A stretch of 8,648 nucleotides of DNA from a candidate division TA06 bacterium (GTDB lineage: Bacteria; Ratteibacteria; UBA8468; MWAK01): the NCBI GenBank assembly GCA_022704925.1, contig JAKJFK010000067.1, forward strand, positions 1 through 8,648, given 5' to 3'. Within the stretch, counting starts at the first letter, position 1. Every line of letters starts with the position of its first letter. The position numbers and the translations under genes were made by a program. Below are positions 1 through 5,910 of this stretch, piece by piece. Below the pieces are notes generated by a model, which did no database searches, was not told the origin of the DNA, and saw only the letters and a list, made by a program, of their open reading frames with translations.

Positions 1-818
1 GTGCCCAGGCCGGCCGCCACGTTGCGGAAGCCGTGCTGGTACACCTTGATCAGGTCCAGGTAGCCTTCGACCAGCAGCAGTTCGCCCTTCTGCTGGATCG
101 GCTGCCGGCTCAGGCTGAGGCCGTAAAGGCCGGCGCCCTTGCTGAAGACCGGGGTTTCGGGTGAATTCAGGTACTTGGGCTCGGCGTCGGTCACGGTCCG
201 GCCGCCGAAACCGAGGCATTCGCTTGAAAGATTGTAAATGGGAAAGATGACCCGCAGGAAGAATTTCAGGCCGGCCGCCTCGATTTCGGCCCGGCTGAAA
301 CCGGCCGCCGTCAGGTGGCGTTCGAGCGGATAACCGGACGGCGCGAAGCCCAGGTTGAATTCCTTGACCGTGGCCGCGGTTATTTTCCTTTTCTGCAGGT
401 AGTCGCGTCCCGGCTGCCCCTCCTTTTCCCTGGTCAGGCAGCGGTGATAAAAAGCGGCCGCTTCATTATTCAACTGCAGCAACCGGGTTCGGACCCGGTT
501 GGCCTCGCCGTCTTCCCTGGTCAGTTCGAGCTGGATTCCGGCCCGCTTGGCCAGCAGGGCGGCCGCCTCCGGGAAGAGGAGGTTTTCCATGCGCATCACG
601 AAGGAGATGGAATCGCCGCCGGCGCCGCAGCCGAAGCAATGGAAGATGCCCTTCTCCGGGGTGACGATGAAGGAGGGGGTCTTTTCGCCGTGGAACGGAC
701 AGATCGCTTTGTAGGAACGACCCGACTTCTTGAGCGTCAGGTAGCCCGAAACGACGGTCACGATGTCATTTTCGTCCTTGATGCGCTGCAGTATTTCGGC
801 GGTGATGCGATAACCCAT
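1..818 (-). CDS. dnaG: DNA primase DnaG, N-terminal 272 residues (C-terminus cut by window edge)
   Basis: Makes the RNA primers for DNA replication at the fork, acting with the replicative helicase. The reverse-strand translation begins MGYRITAEILQRIKDEND. It shows the CHC2 zinc-binding domain with C40, H43, C61 and C64 (CPFH, then HCFGCG), the same positions as in E. coli primase. The catalytic-core signature PKYLNSPET and GFGGR follow, and then the start of the Toprim domain, LLVEGYLD, whose E251 should be the metal-binding catalytic glutamate. The reading ends at VAAGLG, so most of Toprim and the helicase-interacting C-terminal domain lie outside the window. No in-frame start codon lies just upstream of ATG 818, and only a weak purine-rich stretch (GAAGAAACGAAG) serves as ribosome site. 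About 11 residues seem to be missing between the AAGL and VIFPI segments compared with E. coli. Transcribed away from the larA-family gene, from the consensus promoter at 887-915. Confidence 0.97.
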   Translation of the reverse strand, partial: MGYRITAEILQRIKDENDIVTVVSGYLTLKKSGRSYKAICPFHGEKTPSFIVTPEKGIFHCFGCGAGGDSISFVMRMENLLFPEAAALLAKRAGIQLELTREDGEANRVRTRLLQLNNEAAAFYHRCLTREKEGQPGRDYLQKRKITAATVKEFNLGFAPSGYPLERHLTAAGFSRAEIEAAGLKFFLRVIFPIYNLSSECLGFGGRTVTDAEPKYLNSPETPVFSKGAGLYGLSLSRQPIQQKGELLLVEGYLDLIKVYQHGFRNVAAGLG

Positions 819-886
819 CTTCGTTTCTTCTATGAATTTAGGCTGGTGAACGGAACGGAGAGCGGCAACAAAATTTAATTAGTAAT

Positions 887-915
887 TTTATACCGGGACG
901 GTTGGCAAATGTCAA
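887..915 (-). promoter_or_regulatory. Sigma70-type promoter of dnaG
   Basis: On the minus strand a perfect -35 TTGACA (910-915) is followed by a 17-nt spacer and the -10 TATAAA (887-892). Predicted transcription start is near 880, giving a leader of about 60 nt before the dnaG ATG at 818. The exact consensus -35, optimal spacing and location in an AT-rich island make this one of the strongest promoter calls in the window. Confidence 0.8.
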
Positions 916-930
916 GTGGATTGTGATAAA
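902..930 (+). promoter_or_regulatory. Possible plus-strand promoter facing the larA-family gene
   Basis: TTGGCA (902-907), a 17-nt spacer, then GATAAA (925-930), giving a predicted start near 937. It lies across the -35 region of the dnaG promoter, so the two could not be fully occupied together. The -10 matches only 4 of 6 consensus bases. A 12-bp near-palindrome, GATAAAATTATC (925-936), overlaps it and could be an operator, or could be chance in AT-rich DNA. The site at 999-1007 is the alternative promoter for the same gene. Confidence 0.35.
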
Positions 931-998
931 ATTATCCAAAATAACCTGCAAACCGCGTGCTCGCACCCCGTATCAGTTAGATGTGGGGGCCGGATTTT

Positions 999-1007
999 TG
1001 TTACAAT
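999..1007 (+). promoter_or_regulatory. Extended -10 promoter element upstream of the larA-family gene
   Basis: TGTTACAAT fits the extended -10 pattern TGnTAnAAT and would start transcription near 1014, about 45 nt before ATG 1059. No good -35 is visible at the right distance, which is tolerable for extended -10 promoters. If this promoter is used, the upstream in-frame ATG at 981 cannot be the start, because it lies before the transcript begins. Confidence 0.45.
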
Positions 1008-1058
1008 CACGGCGGTCGGGCCCGGGTTATCCGCCCACAACGAAAGTTGGAATCCGAC

Positions 1059-2321
1059 ATGGAAAAGATCCGCGCGTTGAGTGAGCTTGAGTTGAAGGAT
1101 CGGCTGCTGAAGGGACTGGAAAGCGAGGGGCTGCTGGGCCGCCGGGTCCTGGCCATCATCCCCGACAGTACCCGTACCGCGCCCATCCCGCTGGCCTTCC
1201 GCACCCTGGCCGAGGCCTTCCGGAAGCAGGGCGGCCGGCTGGATTTCCTGCTGGCGCTCGGCACCCATCCCCCGATGACCGAGGCCGAAATCGAAGCGCA
1301 CCTGAAGCTGCCGGCGTCCGAGCGGAAGCGGCTTTTCCCGGATACGGAAGTCTTCAACCATCACTGGAAGGACCCGCAGGTACTGGCCGAGATCGGCCGA
1401 ATCGAGGCCGGCGAGATGGCCTCTCTTACCGGTGGCCTTTACACCGAGGCGGTCCCGGTGCAGATCAACCGTCGCGTCTTCGATTACGACCGGCTGCTCA
1501 TCATCGGGCCGGTCTTCCCGCACGAGGTGATCGGTTTCTCCGGGGGCAACAAGTATCTCTTCCCGGGCATCTCGGGGGCCGAGATCATTAATGCCTTCCA
1601 CTGGCTGGGCGCCCTGATCACCAACCCCAAGATCATCGGCACCGCCGACACCCCGGTCAAGACGGTCGTCAACCGGGCCACCGCTTTCCTGGACCGTCCG
1701 GTTTCCCTCTTCGCCTTCGTCATGAGCGGCCACGATGCGGTCGGTCTCTTTACCGGCGGAGTGGATGACGCCTGGCGGGCGGCGGTGGAGCTTTCCCGCC
1801 GGGTCAACATCGTTTACAAACCCCGGCCGTTCCGGACCATCTTTTCGCACATGCCGGCCATGTACCACGACATCTGGCTGGCCGGCAAGGGCATGTACAA
1901 GGTGGAGCCGGTGGCCGCCGACGGCGGCGAGGTCATCATCTACGCGCCGCACATCAAGACCGTTTCCCACACCCACGGCGAGGTCCTGGAACGCATCGGT
2001 TACCATACCCGGGATTATTTCCTGGCCCAGGCGGAGAAGTTTGCCGACGTGCCCGGCGGCATCCGGGCCCATTCCACTCACGTCAAGGGCATCGGCCGTT
2101 ATGTGGACGGAATCGAAAAACCGCGGGTCACGGTGACGCTGGCGACGTCCATCCCCGAATCGGTCTGCCGGCGGATCAACCTGAATTACCGCGACCCGGC
2201 CTCGCTCAACCCGGAGGATTTCAAGAACCGGGAGGAGGAGGGAATCCTTTACGTGGCGCGGGCCGGTGAAGTTCTCTACCGGCTTGAGGACGGCAGCGTT
2301 CCGGACATCGACCGGCTTTGA
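1059..2321 (+). CDS. LarA-family (DUF2088) nickel-dependent 2-hydroxyacid racemase/epimerase homologue
   Basis: Predicted cytoplasmic enzyme of the LarA superfamily, which inverts the alpha-carbon of 2-hydroxyacids using the nickel-pincer cofactor NPN. The 420-residue length matches the family. Aligned by eye to Lactobacillus plantarum LarA, the key residues are present: D36 and R39 in PDSTR, H70 in LGTHPPMT, H155, cofactor-anchoring K165 in GFSGGNKYLFPG, and nickel ligand H181. The H155-K165 and K165-H181 spacings (10 and 16) equal those of LarA H174/K184/H200. K277 in LAGKGM matches LarA K298, but L274 replaces the Gln at LarA 295 and the C-terminal region is unlike LarA, so the substrate is probably not lactate. 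No larB, larC or larE is in the window. Start chosen at ATG 1059; an in-frame ATG at 981 would add 26 unlike-family residues and overlaps the promoter. The Shine-Dalgarno site is weak. Leads the unit continuing at 2363. Confidence 0.88.
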   Translation: MEKIRALSELELKDRLLKGLESEGLLGRRVLAIIPDSTRTAPIPLAFRTLAEAFRKQGGRLDFLLALGTHPPMTEAEIEAHLKLPASERKRLFPDTEVFNHHWKDPQVLAEIGRIEAGEMASLTGGLYTEAVPVQINRRVFDYDRLLIIGPVFPHEVIGFSGGNKYLFPGISGAEIINAFHWLGALITNPKIIGTADTPVKTVVNRATAFLDRPVSLFAFVMSGHDAVGLFTGGVDDAWRAAVELSRRVNIVYKPRPFRTIFSHMPAMYHDIWLAGKGMYKVEPVAADGGEVIIYAPHIKTVSHTHGEVLERIGYHTRDYFLAQAEKFADVPGGIRAHSTHVKGIGRYVDGIEKPRVTVTLATSIPESVCRRINLNYRDPASLNPEDFKNREEEGILYVARAGEVLYRLEDGSVPDIDRL

Positions 2322-2350
2322 CCGAGGTCCGGCGGCGGTCTTTGGGCGAA

Positions 2351-2357
2351 AGGAAGG
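2351..2357 (+). promoter_or_regulatory. Ribosome binding site deciding the GTG start at 2363
   Basis: AGGAAGG lies 5 nt before GTG 2363. The competing ATG at 2381 has GGAGGG directly abutting it with no spacer, and the TTG at 2318 overlaps the upstream stop and has no such site. This favours GTG 2363. Confidence 0.6.
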
Positions 2358-2362
2358 ACACG

Positions 2363-3058
2363 GTGAGCGGGAACGGAGGGATGAAAGCCCTGGACCTGGA
2401 AACCTTCTTCCGGGAGCGGTCGGTGTCGGTCTGGGGTTGTGCCGACCTCGCCCTCCTGCGGGCCCGGCGAACCGAAATAGCCTCCCTGCCCGGTTCATTC
2501 CGGACGGCCGTGGTTTACGGGCTGCCCCTGGCCGGCGGCGTGCTGGACCGCCTCGAGGGCGGCCCCGATCCGCTTTACCTCCACCATTACCGCCAGGCCA
2601 ATTACCTGCTGGACCGGGTCGGGTTCCAGCTGGCCCTGGCGTTGGAGGCCGCCGGCTTCGTTTCCCTGCCAGTTCCGGCCAGCCAGGTGATCGACTGGGA
2701 ACGGCCGCGTGGTTTCGTTTCGCACCGCCACCTGGCCGCCGCGGCCGGTCTCGGCTGGTTCGGCCGGAACAACCTTCTGGTTACCCCGGGTTGGGGCAGC
2801 CGGTTGCGCCTGGCCTCGGTGCTCACCGCGGCCGTTTTCCCGGGCCGGCCGGCGCCGCGGGCGGAGGCCGGCTGCGGCGATTGCCGCGAATGCGCGGGCC
2901 GCTGCCCGGCCGGAGCCATCGGGGCGACGGCGGCTGATTTTGACGCTGAGGCCTGTTACCGTTACATCAAGCAGGTCTGCCGGGAACGCAACATCGGCCA
3001 GCATATCTGCGGACTCTGCCTCTGCCCCTTCGGCGATGGGTCGAATCCGGCCGCCTGA
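2363..3058 (+). CDS. QueG-like 4Fe-4S double-cluster protein, function unknown
   Basis: A 231-residue cytoplasmic iron-sulfur protein resembling short proteins commonly labelled epoxyqueuosine reductase-like. The N-terminal about 160 residues include the segments LYLHHYRQANYLLDR and AAGLGWFGRNNLLVTPGWG, typical of the region preceding the ferredoxin domain in QueG relatives. Cluster 1 is C171-x2-C174-x2-C177-x3-C181-P (CGDCRECAGRCP). Further cysteines are C198 and C206, then C216-x2-C219-x-C221-P (CGLCLCPFG). The last motif is two residues shorter than the usual CxxCxxxCP. It is much shorter than true QueG (about 350-380 residues) and lacks the C-terminal HEAT-like part, so a role in queuosine synthesis is unlikely; electron transfer or cofactor chemistry is a guess. 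It begins 41 nt after the larA-family stop and its 3' end overlaps the DUF4416 start by 23 nt, so co-expression is likely. ATG 2381 is the alternative start. Confidence 0.82.
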   Translation: MSGNGGMKALDLETFFRERSVSVWGCADLALLRARRTEIASLPGSFRTAVVYGLPLAGGVLDRLEGGPDPLYLHHYRQANYLLDRVGFQLALALEAAGFVSLPVPASQVIDWERPRGFVSHRHLAAAAGLGWFGRNNLLVTPGWGSRLRLASVLTAAVFPGRPAPRAEAGCGDCRECAGRCPAGAIGATAADFDAEACYRYIKQVCRERNIGQHICGLCLCPFGDGSNPAA

Positions 3059-3629
3059 ACCGGTACTCCTCTTCGTGGGCCTGCTGGGGGCCGATCCGGC
3101 TCTCTTTCCTTCCCTGAAATCGCAACTCACCCGCCGCTTCGGTCCGCTGTTGACCGAGAGCCGGCTGCTCGATTTCCGCTGCAGCGACTATTACGAACGC
3201 GAACTGGGGGCGGGACTGAAGCGGCAGCTGCTCCTCTTCCGGCGTCCTTTTCCGCCCGGCCGGCTGGCCGCGGCCAAAGTCTTCACCAACCGGTTGGAGG
3301 AGGCGTGGAGCCAGGCCGGCCGCCGCCGGGTTAATATTGACCCGGGCTGTCTCTACCCGGCCCGGCTGGTCCTGGCCTCCACCAAGGATTACAGCCACCG
3401 GATCTACCTGGGGCGGGGAATCTACGGCGAGGTGACGCTCGTTTACCGGGACGGGGAGTTTCAGGCGCTGCCCTGGACCTATCCCGACTACCGGTCGGAG
3501 TACTACCGGCGGTTTTTCGGCCAGGCGCGGCCGTTTCTGCTCGAAAGGCTGCGGGTCGGGCGGAGGGCGGCCTCAGTCAAAGACGCCGGCGATGGACCGG
3601 CCGCAGGCGGCGCAGCGGCCGGCGGTTAG
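3036..3629 (+). CDS. DUF4416 family protein
   Basis: A 197-residue protein of an uncharacterised family. Recognised from DYYERELG (51-58), KVFTNRLE (81-88), RVNIDPGCLYPARLVLAS (98-115), TKDYSHRIYL (116-125), GIYGEVTL (128-135) and LPWTYPDY (145-152), which follow the DUF4416 pattern throughout. There is no signal peptide or membrane segment, so it is probably cytoplasmic, and no catalytic assignment is possible. ATG 3036 lies inside the upstream Fe-S gene (23-nt overlap) and lacks a clear Shine-Dalgarno site, which suggests translational coupling. GTG 3075 is in frame but would remove the conserved first strand (PVLLFVGLL). The last roughly 20 residues are an Ala/Gly-rich tail read from DNA antisense to the neighbouring radical SAM gene and are probably not part of the conserved fold. 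Confidence 0.85.
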   Translation: MGRIRPPEPVLLFVGLLGADPALFPSLKSQLTRRFGPLLTESRLLDFRCSDYYERELGAGLKRQLLLFRRPFPPGRLAAAKVFTNRLEEAWSQAGRRRVNIDPGCLYPARLVLASTKDYSHRIYLGRGIYGEVTLVYRDGEFQALPWTYPDYRSEYYRRFFGQARPFLLERLRVGRRAASVKDAGDGPAAGGAAAGG

Positions 3630-4580
3630 GGCGTACCCGGTGACCAGGAAGCCGGTCCGGCCGATCACCTGGCGGCCGCATTGCGGGCAGGCGGTGTTTT
3701 CGCCCGGATCGCCGGGCAGGTTGCCGGTGTAGACGTAGTGGAGACCGGCCGCCCGGCCGATTTCCCGGGCCGCGGCCAGGGTCTCCGGCGGCGTGGGCGG
3801 AGCGTTCATAAACCGGTAGTGGGGGAAGAAGCGGCTCAGGTGCCAGGGGGTGTCCGGGCCGAGCCGGCCGCTCAGGAAATCGGCGGCTTCCCGCAGTTCG
3901 CCGGCGCCGTCGTTCTCCCCGGGCACCAGGAGCGTGGTCACCTCCACCCAGATTCCCAGCCGCCTCATCAGTTCCAGCGTTTCCAGGACCGGTCGCAGCC
4001 GGCCGCCGCAGAAGTTCCGGTAGTACTCGTCCCGGAAACTCTTCAGGTCGACGTTGGCCGCGTCCAGGTAGGGCGCGAGTTCCCGCAGCGGGTCGGCCTC
4101 GAGATAACCGTTGGTGACCAGCACGTTCCGCAGTCCGGCCCCGGCGGCCAGCCGGGCGGTGTCGAAGACGTACTCGAAGAAGACGGTCGGTTCGGTGTAG
4201 GTGTAGGAGACGGAGCGGCAGCCGGCCGCCCTGGCCCGTTCGACGATCTCGGCCGGCGCCAGTTCGCGTTCGTAAATTATGCGGCCGTTTACCTGGGAGA
4301 TGTCGCTGTTCTGGCAGAACCGGCAGGTCAGGTTGCAGCCGGCGGTGGCCACCGAGAAGGAGGTCGAGCCGGGCAGGAAGTGGAAGAGCGGCTTTTTTTC
4401 GATCGGGTCGGCCCGTTCGGCGACCGGCCGTCCGTATACCAGCGAGTAGAGTTTGCCCGCCTGGTTCCGCCGGACTCCGCACCGACCCGTCTGGTCCGGG
4501 GCGATCCGGCAATGATGCGGGCAGAGCCGACATTCCACCCGGCCGCCTGCCAGGGAGTCGTAAAAACGGGCCTCGGTCAT
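3573..4580 (-). CDS. amrS: AmmeMemoRadiSam-type radical SAM enzyme (AmrS family)
   Basis: A 335-residue radical SAM enzyme of the family named for its usual partners AMMECR1 and MEMO1; its reaction is not established from this sequence. The N-terminal cysteine set C17, C20, C24, C34 (CRLCPHHC then GRCGVR) is typical. The radical SAM motif is C82-x3-C86-x2-C89 in TAGCNLTCRFCQNSDISQ and should hold the SAM-binding 4Fe-4S cluster. Later segments SYTYTEP, NVLVTNGY and NVDLKSF fit the barrel of this family. The C-terminal CPQC and CAAC pairs form a zinc-ribbon-like end that is usual in relatives. ATG 4580 has no convincing Shine-Dalgarno sequence; a consensus promoter 9 nt upstream predicts an almost leaderless mRNA. 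Neither partner gene is in the window. The 3' end overlaps the convergent DUF4416 gene by 57 nt. It resembles pyruvate formate-lyase activating enzymes, but no formate-lyase gene is near. Confidence 0.93.
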   Translation of the reverse strand: MTEARFYDSLAGGRVECRLCPHHCRIAPDQTGRCGVRRNQAGKLYSLVYGRPVAERADPIEKKPLFHFLPGSTSFSVATAGCNLTCRFCQNSDISQVNGRIIYERELAPAEIVERARAAGCRSVSYTYTEPTVFFEYVFDTARLAAGAGLRNVLVTNGYLEADPLRELAPYLDAANVDLKSFRDEYYRNFCGGRLRPVLETLELMRRLGIWVEVTTLLVPGENDGAGELREAADFLSGRLGPDTPWHLSRFFPHYRFMNAPPTPPETLAAAREIGRAAGLHYVYTGNLPGDPGENTACPQCGRQVIGRTGFLVTGYALTAGRCAACGRSIAGVFD

Positions 4581-4589
4581 GGCACCGCT

Positions 4590-4618
4590 ATTTTATGCCG
4601 GCCCGCGCGGAGTGTCAA
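4590..4618 (-). promoter_or_regulatory. Sigma70-type promoter of the AmrS-type gene, predicted leaderless
   Basis: On the minus strand a perfect -35 TTGACA (4613-4618), a 17-nt spacer and -10 TAAAAT (4590-4595). Only 9 nt separate the -10 from ATG 4580, so transcription should begin 2-4 nt before the start codon, leaving no room for a ribosome binding site. Confidence 0.75.
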
Positions 4619-4632
4619 GGCGGCCGGCCGTT

Positions 4633-4661
4633 TTGCCGCTCCCCTTTCTTTAATGTATAAT
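4633..4661 (+). promoter_or_regulatory. Sigma70-type promoter of the chromate-transporter pair
   Basis: TTGCCG (4633-4638), a 17-nt spacer and a perfect -10 TATAAT (4656-4661). Predicted start near 4668, giving a GC-rich leader of about 97 nt before ATG 4765. It lies back to back with the AmrS-type promoter; the two -35 elements are 14 nt apart. The heptamer CGGTTGA occurs twice, at 4670-4676 and 4682-4688, just after the predicted start. Confidence 0.65.
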
Positions 4662-4764
4662 TACTTTACCGGTTGAACGGGCGGTTGATTGTCTTTTCCG
4701 ATTCTGAACCTCCGGCCGCGGCCTCTTCCCGCCGCCGGGCGGTTCGGCCCGGCCGGCTTCCCGA

Positions 4765-5325
4765 ATGGAAAACAGGATACGGCTCAACGGCTGGCATTTT
4801 TTTCTGGCCTTCTTCAAAATCGGCGGCTTCACCATCGGCGGCGGCTACGCGATGCTGCCGCTGGTCAGGGAGATGGTGGTCCGCCGCAAGGGTTGGATCA
4901 GCGAGGAACGGTTCCTGGAGCTCCTGACTATCGCCCAGGGAACGCCGGGGGTGATGATGGTCAATCTGTCCACCCTGATCGGCCTGGAACTGGGCGGCCT
5001 CCGGGTCGCCCTGCTGGCCGTTTCCGGGGCGATCCTGCCCTCCTTCCTTTCCATCCTGCTGATCGCCTCGGTGCTGAGCCGCTTCATGGGCAACCCGGCG
5101 GTGCTGGCCTTCTTCCGGGGTGCGGTGCCGGCGGTGGTCGGGATCATCGGCGGGGTGGTTCTCCAGCTGGCCTGGCGTCACCTGCGCCGCCCGGAGAGCA
5201 TCCTGGCGGCGCTGGCCGCCCTCGGCCTGCTGATCGGCCTGGGCGTCAATCCCATCCTGGTCATCCTGGCGGCGCTCCTTTTGATCGGGCTGAAGTTGAA
5301 ACTGGCTTCGGGAGGCGGGCGGTGA
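4765..5325 (+). CDS. Chromate transporter (CHR) family protein, first half-size subunit
   Basis: A 186-residue integral inner-membrane protein, half the size of full-length ChrA, as in the short-chain CHR pairs that work as two subunits. Such proteins move chromate or related oxyanions such as sulfate; actual substrate unknown. Signature segments are FFKIGGFTIGGGYAMLPL (16-33) and AQGTPGVMMVN (57-67), followed by hydrophobic stretches at about 80-105, 115-136, 146-160 and 162-178. The position usually reading PGP is PGV here. The next gene encodes a homologous half with the same N-terminal pattern, so the pair looks like an old duplication. ATG 4765 has no clear Shine-Dalgarno site and no other in-frame start was found just upstream. 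The GC-rich leader contains inverted repeats (for example CCGCC/GGCGG near 4729-4743) that might affect translation. No ChrB-type regulator is present. Confidence 0.92.
   Translation: MENRIRLNGWHFFLAFFKIGGFTIGGGYAMLPLVREMVVRRKGWISEERFLELLTIAQGTPGVMMVNLSTLIGLELGGLRVALLAVSGAILPSFLSILLIASVLSRFMGNPAVLAFFRGAVPAVVGIIGGVVLQLAWRHLRRPESILAALAALGLLIGLGVNPILVILAALLLIGLKLKLASGGGR
5311..5315 (+). promoter_or_regulatory. Ribosome binding site for the second CHR gene
   Basis: GGAGG lies 6 nt before GTG 5322, inside the last codons of the first CHR gene, and fixes the start of the second gene at the GTGA stop/start overlap. Confidence 0.65.
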
Positions 5326-5846
5326 TCTACTGGCAGCTGATCCTGACCTTTCTGAAGATCGGCCTCTTCGCCTTCGGCGGCGGTTACGCGGTGCTGCCGC
5401 TCATCCAGCGGGAGCTGGTGGTCAATCACCGCTGGCTGACCGACGGGGAATTCTCCCGGCTGGTCTCGGTGGCCGAGATGACCCCCGGTCCGATCGGCAT
5501 CAACAGTTCCACCTTTGCCGGTTATGTGGCCGGCGGGTTCTGGGGTTCCCTGCTGGCGACGCTCGCGGTCTGCCTGCCCTCGCTGGTCATCCTCTTCTTT
5601 CTGCACCGGATGCTGAAGCGGTTCGCCCGGCGCGAGGAGGAGATATCCAACGGGGTCTTCCAGGGCCTGCGGCCGGTGGTGATCGCCCTGGTCGCCTACG
5701 CGGTCTTCACCCTGGCCCGGGGCGCCTTTACCGGCCCGGCCACCTGGCTGATGGCCCTGGCGGCCTTCGGCCTCTTCCTGATGGACGAAACGGCCATCGT
5801 GCCGATTATCCTGGTCTTCGGGCTGGTCGGGATCCTGATCTTCTGA
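5322..5846 (+). CDS. Chromate transporter (CHR) family protein, second half-size subunit
   Basis: A 174-residue integral inner-membrane protein, the presumed partner of the preceding CHR half. Signature segments are FLKIGLFAFGGGYAVLPL (10-27) and AEMTPGPIGIN (51-61) with the canonical PGP, then hydrophobic stretches at about 74-94, 117-133, 140-154 and 158-174. A charged loop, HRMLKRFARREEE (95-107), separates the middle membrane segments and is probably cytoplasmic. The GTG start overlaps the upstream TGA by 4 nt and has a good Shine-Dalgarno sequence, so translation is likely coupled and subunits made in similar amounts. Chromate, sulfate or another oxyanion is the likely substrate; nothing in the window distinguishes these, and a detoxification role is inference only. 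Confidence 0.92.
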   Translation: MIYWQLILTFLKIGLFAFGGGYAVLPLIQRELVVNHRWLTDGEFSRLVSVAEMTPGPIGINSSTFAGYVAGGFWGSLLATLAVCLPSLVILFFLHRMLKRFARREEEISNGVFQGLRPVVIALVAYAVFTLARGAFTGPATWLMALAAFGLFLMDETAIVPIILVFGLVGILIF

Positions 5847-5852
5847 GGCGGC

Positions 5853-5867
5853 CCCCGGAGGCCGGGG
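5853..5867 (+). terminator. GC hairpin after the CHR pair (weak terminator candidate)
   Basis: CCCCGG, loop AGG, CCGGGG form a perfect 6-bp stem 6 nt after the chr stop codon. There is no run of T after it (TTGATTG follows), so intrinsic termination may be inefficient and readthrough into recX is possible. GC palindromes are frequent here, so chance is a real alternative. Confidence 0.3.
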
Positions 5868-5871
5868 TTGA

Positions 5872-5901
5872 TTGCCGGGCGGCGGCCCGCGGTGTTAAGA
5901 T
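5872..5901 (+). promoter_or_regulatory. Promoter of recX-alaS, predicted leaderless for recX
   Basis: TTGCCG (5872-5877), an 18-nt spacer and -10 TAAGAT (5896-5901) preceded by TG at 5893-5894, so an extended -10. The -35 sequence equals that of the chr promoter. The -10 ends 9 nt before ATG 5911, the same distance as at the AmrS-type gene. A Shine-Dalgarno-like TAAGGA (5903-5908) lies only 2 nt before the ATG and would be close to or before the transcript start. Confidence 0.5.
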
Positions 5902-5910
5902 TTAAGGACG

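Noticed and set aside
981-1058. In-frame upstream ATG extending the larA-family protein by 26 residues
   Set aside because: The extension has no family resemblance, lacks a ribosome site and covers the extended -10 element at 999-1007.
912-2498. A 528-codon minus-strand open frame opposite the larA-family gene
   Set aside because: Same antisense shadow effect; no recognisable domain, and the plus strand carries all the LarA catalytic residues.
3681-4676. A 331-codon plus-strand open frame opposite the AmrS-type gene
   Set aside because: Shadow of a gene with an intact radical SAM motif on the other strand; composition is typical antisense Gly/Val/Arg-rich sequence.
4689-5846. A long TTG-started frame running through both CHR genes as one fusion
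   Set aside because: Its first two thirds are out of frame with the first CHR gene and non-homologous. Only the last part is the real second CHR protein, which has its own GTG and Shine-Dalgarno site.
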